From positions 1,364,001-1,428,000 of the forward strand of contig BCIX01000006.1 of the NCBI GenBank assembly GCA_001600095.1: a stretch of DNA of 64,000 nucleotides, written 5' to 3'. This DNA is from Bullera alba (Eukaryota > Basidiomycota > Tremellomycetes > Tremellales > Bulleraceae). A program made the position numbers and the translations under genes. This document shows, one piece after another, positions 32,861-46,733 of the stretch; position 1 is the stretch's first letter, and every line of letters starts with the position of its first letter. Below the pieces are notes generated by a model. It did not search any database. It was not told the DNA's origin and was given only the letters and a program-made list of their open reading frames with translations.

Positions 32861-34191
32861 TCACACAGTTCTAGGCAGATCTCTAGCTTGAACGAGGCAT
32901 CTCTTCACCGTCTTCCCCATCAGCGTTAGGCAATCTCCACAGTGACCTCCTCTGAGATCCATCTCCAATAGCTCCATCAGCTCGCTCTCCGGCTGCAGCT
33001 GCTCCGCCAATCTCGTCACTCGATCCTTCCACAATTGCTCCATCATCTTCGGTCTCACACACCCGTCGCTATGCCCATCCCCCTCCATCTCCCCGTGGAG
33101 AATACTCTTCAGACCAATGATCCGTCTTTGTTGCAACTGCTCGAGATTCTTCATCCCATTCTTGCCCATCAACGCCCTGACCTCTTTGTTCCAGGCGGAA
33201 GGGGGAAAAGCCATAGCGGAAGTGGAGGATAGTTTGGCGAGGTCGGTAAACTTGAAGAAGCACGACATGGCGTATACCTCCAAAGGCTGGGTTTCGATGA
33301 ATGACATCAACCTGTCTCGAGCGGTGGCTAGGCCTTTGGACGATTGATACCCCATCGCAGCTCTGACGACCCGTCCTGTAAGCTCGAGGGTGGGTAGTGC
33401 GTCGGCTATTGAGACGGAGAATGTGCCTCTCGGGTAGATGAGGTATAGGAAAGCCGCTAGCACAGCCGAAGATTCGGGTACTGCCCAGGTGTAGGGCGAG
33501 GAGGTTGGTGTTGGTGCCGTCACGATGGTTTCCTTGGGCGGGACTACGGGAGGAGAGTTGTCAGAGTCGACAGCCATTGGCGAGTCTGGTACCTCGGCGG
33601 TGGAGTGGCTGTCATCGCGAAGTTGGGTATACTGAGTAGCATTGGGTCGGGGACCGTTTTGGATGTTGACCACGATATTGGGTGGACATCCTCGGAGATG
33701 GGACGCAAGGAGTTTCGGCAGGCAGAGGAGGTTGTTCAGAGCGCCAGTCGTTGCTTGGCCGAAAGAGCTGGTAGCGGTAGATGAGTTGGTTGGGAAGTGG
33801 GGGTGTGGAGGTCCAACTCCGTTAGACTGCAATCGCCAGACTGGGACAAATCCATAACTAGCAGCATCCGGTAAGTATCGGCCAAGACAGCCAAGTCAAG
33901 AACTTACTAGATGTGAAAGAAGACCGTCTCCTGCTCCAACAACTTCCGATGGACTAAAAATCGTTTCTTATCCGTAGTCTCCAGCTCGATATCGCCTACT
34001 CTTCCGCCCAACATGGGACCCAGGTGGAAATCGACATTACGGTCCGGCAAAGCGGTATAAGCGGGTGCAGGGGAGCTCGGGACCGCTGTTGGCGATTGAA
34101 GAAGTGCACCGAGGTCGTGTGTTGCTCTTCGGCCGGAGGGGGTCGCGTCTTCGTAGGATGGCAAAGGGAGTTGCTTGTCTTGCGGCTGCAT
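32861..34191 (-). CDS. BTB/POZ-domain-like protein
   Basis: Exons 34191-33908 and 33857-32861, 426 aa. The ATG at 34191 is the first in frame. After a Pro/Ser-rich leader, residues 70-105 read VGDIELETTDKKRFLVHRKL, then an ETVFFHIYYGFVPVWRLQ segment that spans the intron. This is the start of a BTB fold: a D-x-x-L-x-(T/S)-D-x-x-x-F-x-VH(R/K)xxL pattern. The rest of the fold continues after a long Ser/Pro insertion, with SAVLAAFLYLIYPRGTFSVS and helices ending in RDRLMSFIETQPLEVYAMSC. Fungal proteins of this type are common and mostly uncharacterised; BTB domains mediate dimerisation or Cul3 binding. The C-terminus has CGDCLTLMGKTVKRCLVQ. Confidence 0.72.
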
Positions 34192-34957
34192 CGGTGGCAA
34201 CGGCCTTGAGGCGGCGTGGGATAGGTATGAGGTGGAGTCTTAATGGCAACTGCTGAGGTCAATACGATACTTGATCGAGTGGTAACGCTGAGATGGGATT
34301 GGAAGTCACTGTAAGTTCAGCGTCAAGCGGACTACTCAGCAGTGCTAGAGAACAGAGCAGACGAAACGCTGCACTCTCCCACCTCGCCTTCTTCTATGAC
34401 TTGCCCACTGGCGCCTCTTCCACCATGCTCACGTCCATCCTTTGACATAGAGTCTTGCTCCTATGTTCAAACTTGGGAGTGTGGTATACAAAGGATCCCT
34501 GAGCTCACTCCCTTTCAGCATTGTTCGACCGGATATGGTCATCGTCCACGATCAGCATTCTAGGGAAGAGGTCGAAAAGGACGACATTGGGTGTGAGTCT
34601 CTCAAGAGGGTGTCGTGAAGGGAAATTTGACAGCCGTGTACCGATTGATCGTCAGGCTAGGCGATCATCAACCTCCGAAAAACGGCCGTTGGTTGTAAAT
34701 GGTTGTTCTTTGCAGTCGAGGCCCCGTCAAACGTGGATCGGAGACTCCCTCGAGCCACTTTGAGGCAGTGAGGGGCACTGAACGTTCGGATGATCCCTAC
34801 AGCCGCAGCCAAGCCGATGTTGATCGCTGCCTTATCGCTACGACGATCGATCGATCGAGCTGGAAGAATGTCGGTGATGTGATTGCATATTTTCATACCT
34901 ACATTGGTCAGCGATCAGCTTGCTCGAATCCGTCAGATTTCGCTCACTTATACTATT
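34192..34957. other. Intergenic
   Basis: About 770 bp between two minus-strand genes, containing the BTB gene promoter and the 3' region of the pyrophosphatase gene. No supported coding frame, repeat or RNA gene. Confidence 0.5.
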
Positions 34958-36634
<1,677 letters not shown>

Positions 36635-37247
36635 GAAGATAGAGTCCCGAATGCGAGACTGCCTGGATGTCGAATGTGATAAGCTTCGTGTGTGACTCTG
36701 ACTGCTCAGAAATCCGTTTTGAGTACGTCTTGCGCTTCTGACTGATCCTCGCTGTATTACTGCGTTTGTCAGTCGACGACACGAGAGCATAGGCGATCGC
36801 AAAGGGGAAGGAACATAGCTGTCGCTATCTTCACCTTTGCTTCGTCTCACTCTCGATGGCGTCGGCTGCTCTGCCGGTGACGTCGGACCGCACAACGCCG
36901 ACACGCGCCTAACCAAACAAGCTGAGTGCGCCTCTTTCGGAAGGCGACTGTAGGCTCCTGGTGTTTCGTTCTCCCACGTGGCGCGTCCTGGTCAAACAAC
37001 TCGATCTCTCTCGCTCTCTTTCACTGCGTGCAACGAGCTTTGGAGGTTGAAAGGATCATGAACATCAAACCAATTCCCCGTATTCAATCCCGGACGCACG
37101 GCTCTCTCAGATGTGTAGGTGAGGAGATGTCGATGATAGGATGTCGGGAATGGAGGTCGCATCAACGCTGACCGCGCCTGTTGGCGACATGTATATCGGT
37201 TGTCCCGACTCAGCCATCTCCTTCTCCTTCACCCTCTCTGACTCGCC
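36635..37247. other. Divergent promoter region
   Basis: About 610 bp between the pyrophosphatase start and the secreted double-psi-barrel gene. CT-rich sequence precedes the ATG at 37248. No supported gene. Confidence 0.45.
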
Positions 37248-38429
37248 ATGCTGCTGACGTCCAGCAGCTTCTTGATAGGGTACTGTCTCACACTCCTAGC
37301 TGGTCTGGGAGGTGTTTTTGCCTCTCCACTTGGCGCATTGGACAAGAGAGTTGAAGCCGGTGCTGTCCTCTGGGAACGACAGGGCACAGCTACAGCGTAA
37401 GTCCCAGTTCAACGCCTTAGTCCAAAGCTTATGTCCTTACAGATACTATGACCTCGGTCCCAGTGACTTGTGCGGTCGAACGCCTGGTAATGAAGGAGCG
37501 CCCTTCCCAGCCAATTGGTCCAACGCAACGGGGATGAACACCTCGCCTACCAAGTGTGAATTCAAGATGAGCGGAGGGATCGGTCCCACTTTGGGACAAT
37601 TAGGCACCAATCGTATTGTCGGTGAGTGAGCACTGCATCCTACGAAAGCGCAATGCTCATGCAGATTAGCGATGGGTGCGGATGTGATGAATGGCGATTT
37701 GAGCGCCTACTGCGGGAAAGAGTAAGCAGCGGCTGTTCGCGGTCCTATACATGCACTGATAAGGGCATTTGCAGAGTCAAGATATTCAAGAATGGCGTGC
37801 AGTTTACTATTGACGAAGGACCCTTCATCCTCTGGGACACCTGCGATGCATGCGTCGGAGCAGGCCCAGCCATCGATGTGTCCGGTGAGTCCAGTCCCAT
37901 TCCCCCCTCGCCAGGCCGGTAGCTCATCTTAACCTCTAGCCAAAGCATTTGTCGGTCTCAGCCCCGGAGGACTATGCAGAGACAATATCGCTGGGATCAA
38001 AGCCCAAGTCGTCGCCAATCAGATCTGGCAGCCTGCCACCGGTGACGACTGGACCCCTGCCAAGACCGGTCCAATGTGGTGGCCTCCCGGAAACGGGCCC
38101 CCACCATCTGCGAATCCAATACCCTCTACTCCGGTCGTTGCTACAGTATCCGTACCCGTGGTGCCGGTCCCACAAGCCTCCACGACCGTCGTTCCGAATT
38201 CGGGTCCGCCGGTTGGAGACGCCTGCACGGTCAAGGGGCAGTGGTTGTGTAAAGGCTTGGCCTTGATGCAATGTGACGCAGTCACTGCTACCACATTCGG
38301 TGAGTAGACTAGCTTCGGCGTAAACAAATAGACCCAAAAGCTAATGCTGGCAACTGTGTAGCGTACAAGCCAATCAATCCAGCATGCGATACGTACTGCG
38401 ATGTCACGCTGCAGCAAATGTGCGGATAG
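37248..38429 (+). CDS. Secreted expansin/RlpA-like double-psi beta-barrel protein
   Basis: Exons 37248-37396, 37443-37621, 37670-37721, 37775-37884, 37940-38299 and 38362-38429, 305 aa. The signal peptide (LIGYCLTLLAGLGGVFAS) is followed by a Kex2-like site (LDKR). The first domain starts YYDLGPSDLCG and contains AYCGKEVKIFKNGVQFT, FILWDTCDACVG and AIDVSAKAFVGLS, matching the barrel of plant expansins, barwin and fungal cerato-platanin-like/Asp-f13-related proteins. A Pro/Val linker leads to a small Cys-rich C-terminal module (CTVKGQWLCKGLALMQCD...CDTYCDV...MCG), similar to fungal carbohydrate-binding-like tails. Likely wall-binding or wall-loosening without hydrolysis. Confidence 0.8.
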
Positions 38430-39001
38430 CATCTGCATCTCATGCTGACTGACACTACGTCTTTGACTTATGCTACTCATACCATGTACTATACGATACC
38501 CGCGCTGGGACAGACTGATGTACTGCTAAGCACACGTGATGCGATTACCGCGTGACCTCAATCTTCATCGTCGGTTGCCGTTCAGACCCATCGACCGGCC
38601 AAGCCAACCCTAGTCTTGGATCAGCGGAGATCTTACAGCGATGAAAGGATGGAAAGGACGATCCAAGCGACGTATCACCCAAATGCCGATCTATCGTCGA
38701 AGGACGATCATTTCCAGAGGAGCTCTTTGTCCTTGTTGCCGGACATCCCGGAGATCCCGATTTAGCGGTGGGGTGGGGTGGTGCGAATCGAGGAGGAGGT
38801 GAAAGGGTGTACCGACATCCTAGGAGGCTGAGATGAAAGGTCGCGCTTGGGAGATGATATTTGAGACAACTGGAGAAGTGTATGAAAGCTCCACTGTCGG
38901 AGCATGGTCGTCTGTGCACTTTTCAGACCCTCGCTCACCACTTACTGTGGAATAACCTGTAATCATACTGATTAGACAACTCCAACAAGCAGATTGCCAA
39001 C
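38430..39001. other. Intergenic
   Basis: About 570 bp between two plus-strand genes. A minus-strand frame at 38545-38919 has no recognisable domain or splice support. Nothing else seen. Confidence 0.45.
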
Positions 39002-40219
39002 ATGCCGTTCTTCTCTAGGATGAAGTCGATCCTACACCACCCAATCCTCTCGCAGCCGGGGGTATCACTTGGTCTGACGGCATTGTCGCTATTGCTCCTG
39101 GTACTGGTGCTGCTCTCGGTTCCAGGACCCATCAAGGGGTTCTACTGGTTCCGCGTGGACGGCCAGGAAAGCGGCATGGGACCAATGACGGCCGGTGTCC
39201 TGGGCTGGTGTGAGACAAACACTTCGAACTGTACTTACGCGCCATTATCGTAAGTCGTCTCTTCCCACTCGACCGCAGCTGGCTGATGTGGGTTTTCAGC
39301 GAGAACCCTTACTTGTCCACACTGATCGATACCGGAATGGCCCTGACCGTACGAATCATGCTTCCACTTGGTAAATTCGCATGTGTGAAACAGAAGGTCT
39401 CGTAGCTGACGGAGCCACCTAGCTTGCTACTGGTCGATCATCACGCTCGTCGCTTGGGTTACACTTGCCATCACCTCGCCTTTGGGCTACAAGATCAAAG
39501 ATCTCGACTCGATTACTCGACATCTCCGCTTCGCCGTGGTTGAAGCCTGTGTGCTATGTATTACGCTCTTCGGCAACGTTCTCTGCTGGGTGGCATTCGG
39601 TTTTGGACGCGAAGCCTACCTTACAGTCAAGTACGGTGGTGGAGAGCCTAAATCCGGTCGTGCCATGGAAACGTGAGTCAAGCCATACCCCTCACACCTC
39701 GTTTCGATGCTGATGGTCAACCAGAACCGCTGTTGCCGCACTCATGTCCCTCTTGTCGCTGTTCACCGCGGTGTGGGGCTTGCACCTCCGACTCACGGCC
39801 GCCCAGTCCCACTGGAAGGAAGAAGCCGTCATGGTCCGACGCAGATCCATGGCCTTTTCACAAGCTGCAGCAGAAGGTCGACCAATCAGCACTCTGGGTG
39901 TTAATGTCGAGAAAGGCGGCTCGAGCCGATGGAGCGATGCCCCCGACTATGTCAACAACGGGGGTGTTGTCGGCCAGACGGGTTATCGGGGCAGTATGAT
40001 CAAGGACCCTCAGTATGAGGATGAGGAACGCCTCGATGCCGAGTTGATGGCTGCCAGGCGAAACTCCAGAGATCAGGAGATCCTCGCTAGAAGAAACTCG
40101 TGAGTGGAGCCTTCAATCGTACATTTCTACACCTAGGATGTTGACTGATCAGCGCTGCTAGCAACACGCTCTACCCTCCAAATGATGGGTATAATCATGG
40201 AAGAGCCAGTCCAGCTTGA
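39002..40219 (+). CDS. Four-TM plasma-membrane protein of the SUR7/PalI type
   Basis: Exons 39002-39249, 39300-39370, 39423-39672, 39725-40099 and 40153-40219, 336 aa. TM1 (LGLTALSLLLLVLVLLSVPG) is followed by an extracellular loop with LGWCETNTSNCTYAP, the W-x-C...C signature of SUR7/Rim9-PalI proteins. TM2 is CYWSIITLVAWVTLAITSPL, TM3 VVEACVLCITLFGNVLCWVA and TM4 TAVAALMSLLSLFTAVWGLH. The cytoplasmic tail is Arg/Ser-rich with two RRNS repeats (LMAARRNSRDQEILARRNS), possible phosphorylation sites. Family members organise eisosomes or pH signalling; which role applies here cannot be told. Confidence 0.78.
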
Positions 40220-41025
40220 GATCAAGTTGAGGCTCAACTGAAGGATGCCATTACAGCGGAGGAGACAGACGTATGGAGGAATACTGGCAGAACGAGGAGG
40301 ATGTCGAGATCTAATTGCACGTGCCAGCTGGACAAGTGCTATCTTTGTGTACTACGTATCGGCTCATATTACACCTGTTTCATGAACACATACACGCGAT
40401 GCCTTGGTACATCAGTCCTGGCGGAGATGAGATGTTTGAGCTCCAGCACCCGTGCATGGTGTCTACGGACTCTTCAAGAGACAAGCCTGGCGGCTGAGAG
40501 CTCTTACCCGCTTGCGATCACTGACCACGTGGCCGGCGCACAGACTGTATCTCATCAGTATCGCTCCCTTGTGATAAGGTATCCGCAAACCACCTTTCAT
40601 CTCAGGCTTGGTCTTTGTTGGGATCAGGGTGAGGTCTCAATCTCTCCCCGTTCATCATGCCATCTTTTGACACCCTCACCCCGAGTCGCGGGATATCTAA
40701 CGCAACTCCAAGATGGGTCAGAGCGTGAACCAGCAGAGGATTCGGTACGTCTAGATGCTATACATGACAATGAACAGTTTCAGGAGATTGTTCAGTCGCC
40801 CAAACGTGTGAAGTAGACAGTCTCTCCGAAACACTCGGAGTCTTGTGTGAAAGCGAAATCAATACAAGACAGGCCATCCGCCAACTCTGCCCACAGCCTC
40901 TACCGTCGTAGGGTGAATGGCTCGCAGCGCTTTCTTGCTATCCAGTACTATTTCGCATTGATCATTGACACCACGGTCATTACTCCTCCGCGCTCAGCTG
41001 GTCTGGCGCAGTCAATGGTCCAAGG
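40220..41025. other. Intergenic
   Basis: About 805 bp upstream of the thaumatin-like gene. It contains a 171-codon frame (40301-40816) that is Cys-rich at its start but has no signal peptide, domain or biased codon pattern, so it is not called. Confidence 0.4.
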
Positions 41026-42851
41026 ATGGTACTCACTTTCAAGAACGGCCTGCTGGCCATCCTCACTGTACTGAGCTCCACGTCGTTGGTGTCAAGTAGG
41101 AAGATCACCATCAAGAACAAATGTGGAATGGCCGTATACGCCGCTTATGCCGGCAAGGGGGGTACACCCACCACTGACTCCGGCCAGCCTGCGCCTGGAG
41201 GCTGGGAGATGCCGAAAGATGGGTCGACCGTACTTAACGTCCCTGAGCCGTGTAGGTACTCATGGGGTTGGTTGAGATGGGCGTTCTGACTTGTGTAGGG
41301 GCGGATGGACGGATTTGGGTAAGGTCAGGTGGCTGTGATGGCAACGTGGCCAATTGTAAGATCGGCAAATGTGTTGGGAATGGTATCTCCTGGTAGGTGG
41401 ATGTGGTCTCCCATTCCGAGGAGTCATGCTGATGCCCCGGTTTCTTCTAGCGATGGGTCAGAGTACGGATCTCTGGGTGCTACGGTGAGTGATGGGTCAT
41501 ATTGCAATACTGATCAGAATCCAGGTGGCCGAGTTCGGTATCAAGACATCGTTCCAGGGGCAGGATTTCTACGACGGTAAGCTTGGCGTACCGAGCCGAT
41601 CAGAACTATCACTCACGAAACTTTCTGCAGTCTCGATGGTTGAAGGTGGGCTAACCCAAAAGCCTTGATCTTGGTCCTCTGTGCTGATGTACTGCAGGCT
41701 TCACGATCTCCATGACCATCACCCCTTCCGACAGCTCCTGCACTGTGGCTCATTGCGGCGTCCAGCAAGACCTCTTGAAGGTCTGTGATTCAAGGCTGAT
41801 ATGGCCCAAAGGCTCCAGCAAGATCTGTAAGTCGACATAACCTCCATGATCATGCGAGCCAGGCTAATGACACGGGTAGATGGCTGCGCGAACCCATGTA
41901 CAGCGGGAGTTCAGTTCGGTGAGTGATCTCTTAGCCTGAGGTACTTATCAGCTCATAGTTGAATAGTGGCACTGGGTGGAAACACTTTCAATCCCGATAC
42001 ATCGCCATCCTGCTGTCACGGCGATTATCGCGATGTTAAGTGCACCACATCAGTAATCCGTAAGTAGCACGTCGGTGGTGTAAGCGGTGTGTTGAAGTGT
42101 ACATGTTTCAGCCTTTTATGATGACCTGAAAAAGCACTGCAATATGGGATATGTCTACGCGAAGGAGTCAGTCATTCAGTCATAATACAGTGTGAGCGCC
42201 TGCTGAGCTTTTGTTTAGTGACCCCAACGACGCAGTCTTCACTTGCGTCTCCGACCCGGAAGTAAGTGGTGATCTCCATTTCTGTCGGAATTTCGCATCT
42301 GATCATTCTTCTTTTAGTACACCGTCGAGCTGTGTGCCGGCGGTAATACTGGTCTAGCGAACCCGCCTTCGGCCAACCAAGCAGTCGCCATGAGCCCTGG
42401 ATCAGGAGGAGCCCTCAACGTCGGCGGTGGAGGCGGCGACTCTGCTCCCGGACCTAGTCCATCGGCCGAAGTCGCAGCTCCCTCAGTACCCCCTCCAGGG
42501 CCATCATCCTCAAAGTCCCCAGGTCTGCCCGGAGGAAGCGTCCCTTATGTCCCACCATCACCTTCTGCATCTCCTACAAGACCCCTCGAGGATCCGTACA
42601 CCTCCACCACTACGGTCACTGTCTCGCGATCGAAGAGTCGGGGCGCCGGCGGTCATACTAGGGGCGGAAATGCCTTCGTCCTCGGTGACGGAACTGCGAG
42701 CGGGAGTGGTAGCGGAGATTATCGAACCATCACCATCACATCGACGCAGACGACGACGGTCGTGCAGACTTGCTCTGCTATGGACAAGCGGGATAGGATG
42801 AGGCAGAGGGATGAGAAATGGCAGAAGAAGGGGTCAGTCTGGTGCCCGTAG
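41026..42851 (+). CDS. Thaumatin-like secreted protein with a Pro/Ser-rich tail
   Basis: Eleven exons: 41026-41251, 41299-41392, 41451-41484, 41525-41576, 41631-41645, 41698-41826, 41880-41918, 41967-42059, 42112-42166, 42219-42261 and 42318-42851; 437 aa. After a signal peptide (LLAILTVLSSTSLVSS) the mature part begins KITIKNKCGMAVYAAYAG. Family landmarks follow: WADGRIWVRSGGCDG, the VAEFGI...DFYDVSMVEGFTISM core, a CTVAHCGVQQDLLKVCDS Cys-rich lobe, and a final FYDDLKKHCNMGYVYAKDDP...FTC end. Plant thaumatin-like proteins bind or cleave beta-glucans; fungal ones act in wall remodelling. The 120-residue Ser/Pro/Gly tail ends in a basic segment without a GPI signal. Exon 5 is only 15 nt. Confidence 0.85.
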
Positions 42852-43100
42852 AAGGTTGGGCGGGAGATCGAGATTTGATTCCGCGCCACGTGGTAGGTGG
42901 GCAGAGGTGGGGGGAAGGTGGAAGACGAGATGATGAGCGCGTTGTATCGTTGTATCCTTTGTCATTGACCCAGAAAGGAGCATCGTGCTGTGGGAGGCAG
43001 AGCTCGCTCGCGTCAAGATGTAAACGTAGACACGTCCGTCAGTCCCCACTGACTCGAAATTCTGACAAGACTCCCGCCTCGGTGAGAAGAGAAACACGAG

Positions 43101-46100
43101 ATGACATCGTTTCAGCGCAGATTGCAGGACTACCTAGGCGACGTTGACGAGTGAGTCTCGAACTGCTTGCAGCTTGATTTCGTTGCTGACACCCAACAGG
43201 CTATCCTCATTGTCGACTTTACTGGACAATCATGCCACAGATGTGAGCTGGACTATGACCAAGTCGAGCCATTTAGCTGACACAGTTGCAGCCGCTCGGA
43301 GCCAGCAAAACGGACACTACGACGGAATGGGCTGATCAGAAGAATGATCTGATGCAGCTATTCGCAGAATCGACCGACCAGAGCTATGCGAAGGCCCTAC
43401 GAATGCTATGTATGTCTCTTTCCCATCCCAACCGCTAGCCCTCCAACTCGCTGACTGTTCGCAGCAAAGATCGTCGATACGCTGGAGATGTATGCTCCGA
43501 CACTGAAGGGGCTGTTGGAGGTACATGCCTTCACGTGTGAGAAGCTGGAGAGTCTGGTGTTCGACCGCAGTATAGCAGAAGTCCACGTGGCCACTGCCGC
43601 CTATCTCTACGGTGAGCGGGATTCCAGTTCTCAGACGCGGCGGTAGCTGACCAAGGTGCCAGGCCAGGCAATGGCAATGTCGACTCTGACTTCAGAAGCG
43701 GTCGCTCTAGCAGTGGAGAACATGTGAGTCTTCCCATGACTTTATGAAGAGTAGGCACATTGACTGACAGCAATCCAGGATTCTGCAGGGAAGCGCACAG
43801 TCCGCCAAGCTCGCCCTTTGCGTCCTGCTCGGTGTCGACAAATCCAATGGTCATTTGTTCGAGAATCAACTACCAATCCTGCTGCGTCAGATACAAGTAG
43901 CAGCTTTCAACGGCGATGTGAGTGCTCTGCACACCAGCTCGAGGAGCTCGCTGACACTGCTCTATAGGACAAGACGATTGTGCGAGAGGCGCTGCTCAGT
44001 GCTATGCGGGTCTACTCTCCCACCGAAAAAGCAACATCATGTCAGCTCATCCTACAATCGGTCCACACGCTGCTTGTGGCCAGCTTACAGCTATGTGGCC
44101 AGGATCACATGTCATGCGAAGGGGTTACCTGGACCTGCTTCATCATCGAGCATACCCCAATGGTGCGTACACCAACACATGCACCAGATGAGACCGACAT
44201 CTGACATCAGATAGCTACTCCGGCTGGATTTGAGGCAGCAGTACCCCGAGACCTGCGACGCCTTGCGCATCTTCGAGATCCTCTCCGCGAGGTTTTCGGA
44301 ATGCACCACATCGTCACAGGAGGCAATGTGTACCGCTCTACCAGTATTGACTACCTGGGAGACGACCGATTTCGTCGCTGGAACCCAAGTCACCGACATC
44401 GTCAACTTCATGATGGGTCTCGACGACACAATGGTCGTTGGCGCATTCGATGGCCTAGGCCAAACGGCTTCCGTTGTTCTTGACAGATGAGTCCCCGACC
44501 TATGATTATGTGCAAGTGCCTGACTTTGGCCCTGGCAGGTTCGAGCCGTATCTCGAAGATGTCTCAACCAGGGTGTTGAACACCCTTCAGCGTAGTCCCT
44601 CCCCGCAGATGTGAGTGCTGCCCTCTGTATGGCTATGAACAGCACTGACGATGTGACCTAGTCAAACCGCCTGTCAAAAGCTCCTAGGTCGTTTACTCGC
44701 CTCTTTGGGTCCTATCTCAATGTCCACGATGATTGATTATCTCCATTTCTCCCCCTCGATCCTCCTGAAAGATGTTGCTCTCTTGGAAATGATTGCAACC
44801 CTACTGCCGAGCTTGTCGAAACGGATTGTGCAGATCATGATGGAGGTCATCGACAGTTTGATCATCGACAAAGAGTGTACCTGTACGTCTCGCTTGCTGT
44901 TCACAAGTTGCATCCTAACTGATGTTCGACAGATGACCACGAGACTGTACTGCAAGCGATCAACGTCTTCCCCCTTGATGGTGAGTAGATCAAAATCGAA
45001 TCGCAACTGCCTTTCCGTTGGTGATACTGATCTTGTCGCTAGACATTCACCTCGCAGCAAGAGCACAAGACCTAGTGATCTGGAGTCTTGACGAGGAGAA
45101 AGGCAAAGGCGTGGTCATCGCCGCTCTTCAACTTGCAACCAATGTCGCTATTGCGGTACCCCGCATCATGCGGAAATTGACCTTCAAAGGCGCTCAACTC
45201 CTGCTTGCAGACGGTAAGCTGGTCTGTGTTTCACCCCACAGTGATATAGCTTGCCTGACTCTCTTCAAAGACGCCCACATCGTCCATTTCGCATTGAATG
45301 TTCTCTCGAATCCGCTCCTCGCTAGCGCGTTGGACGAACGAGCCTGCAGTATGATCCTACTTGCGCTTCATCAATCCATCGAGCCGTCCATCCAGATCGT
45401 AGCTGCAAAGCTGCTCACGCACCTCACCACGGCGAATCGAGCGATCGTACAGCCACTGGCTTGGAGCCATATCCGCCAAAGTCTCAGTCTGATGGATTTC
45501 CTACACACCGTCGACCCAAACCGCGCAGTAATCGAAGCTTGCATCATCTCAAATCTCCTGTAAGTATCACGGACCTCGCAATGTCTGCAGCGACTGTAGT
45601 GATGCTGACTCTTCGTTGTACCTAGACCCGCACTGCCACCGAGCCTGCACAAGAAATACGTCGGACCCGTCAAAGACCTCATCTTGTCTGGACTGCAAAG
45701 GCCAAACGAGGGACAAACGCTCTCTCTGATCTTTCAAGGACTCGCGAATCTGGCCAAATTCGAAGGATGGAGTGCTGTCCAGCAGAGCGAGCTGGCTATG
45801 GATCTACTGGAGATGACATCAGAAGTGCCGAAGGACTCCCAACACGCCGCTCTGAATGCCATTTCGAGGCTGCTGAGCGTGCCGACAGAAGGGCTCGACG
45901 TGTATGATCTCCTGATCAGCGTTCATGCCACATTTGGAGGCAGGGGTTCGAAGCTTGATGCGGACCTCAAGGCGCTCGTATCGGCAATTTATGGGCATTT
46001 GGGAACGGTGGAGCGTAATGTGAGTGGCTTAGCTCCAACATGCCCAGGAGAAGCATTGAGCTGATGATACACCCCAGCCTGTCATCAGTAGAGTGAGCAT

Positions 46101-46634
46101 TCCCCTTTTACTCGTCCGACACCATGCTGACACTTGACACAGGACTCTCGAGCCGCCATCAACCGAGAAACCTCGGTATACACCCCCAAAACCGTTCTCC
46201 TCTCCCAAGTCGCAGAAGTCCGGGACAAATCCGGGGCCGCCTCCCAAGTCCATATCAACTGGCTCGTCACCAAGAGTCTCATTGCTGCTTTATCACCCAC
46301 CCACCGCGCTACCGAAGAGCGAGCACTCGTTCTCGAGGTCATGACCAGTCTTGGGATCCTGCAACCTTCTGGCATTCCGGCCCTCATACCCGATCTCCCA
46401 TCGCTCATCTTCCGAGAACTGCGGTTCGCCTTGGACCCGAAGGATGGACATCGCGAGGCGACACCTGTCCCTGCGGCAATACTGTTCCTGGCGAGTGCGC
46501 TGCATACCAGTCCACTATGGCTGCAGCAGTATTGGGGCGACGCGGCGGAAGTCATGGCGGAGGCTATAAGAGAAGGCGAGGGTTTGGCCGTGTTGAGAGG
46601 CCTGGATGTGGTGCTCGATGCTGTCACGGTATAG
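43101..46634 (+). CDS. TOR-like kinase, N-terminal HEAT-repeat part (possibly a split or decaying gene)
   Basis: Sixteen exons: 43101-43150, 43200-43242, 43292-43409, 43465-43611, 43663-43723, 43779-43917, 43968-44162, 44215-44486, 44539-44610, 44662-44882, 44933-44980, 45043-45213, 45271-45559, 45626-46019, 46078-46092 and 46143-46634, giving 908 aa. The protein is all-helical HEAT repeats. Alignment by eye to mTOR/Tor HEAT repeats is continuous: KTIVREALLSAMRVYSP with the IREGAVAALRACL helix, ALPVLTTWETTDF with LLPRLAAFRPSAF, and VIEACIISNLLPAL onward. It stops at the repeat where the 60 kb gene continues. The intron after exon 8 (44487-44538) begins ATGAGT, not GTGAGT; without its removal the protein ends near residue 342. 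No FAT or kinase domain is present. Confidence 0.7.
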
Positions 46635-46733
46635 CTAGCTTACACTGACTGTGTCAGACATAGATGGCCGATGTACGATATGAGATGCATCAAATACGAC
46701 CGCAGCGGGGGAGTATTCATCAAGCCAGATTGT

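Noticed and set aside
38545..38919. Minus-strand 124-codon frame downstream of the double-psi-barrel gene
   Set aside because: Starts with low-information sequence, no domain, no splice or promoter support.
40301..40816. 171-codon frame with several Cys near its start
   Set aside because: No signal peptide despite Cys-rich start, no recognisable motif, sits in a normal intergenic gap. Could be revisited with RNA data.
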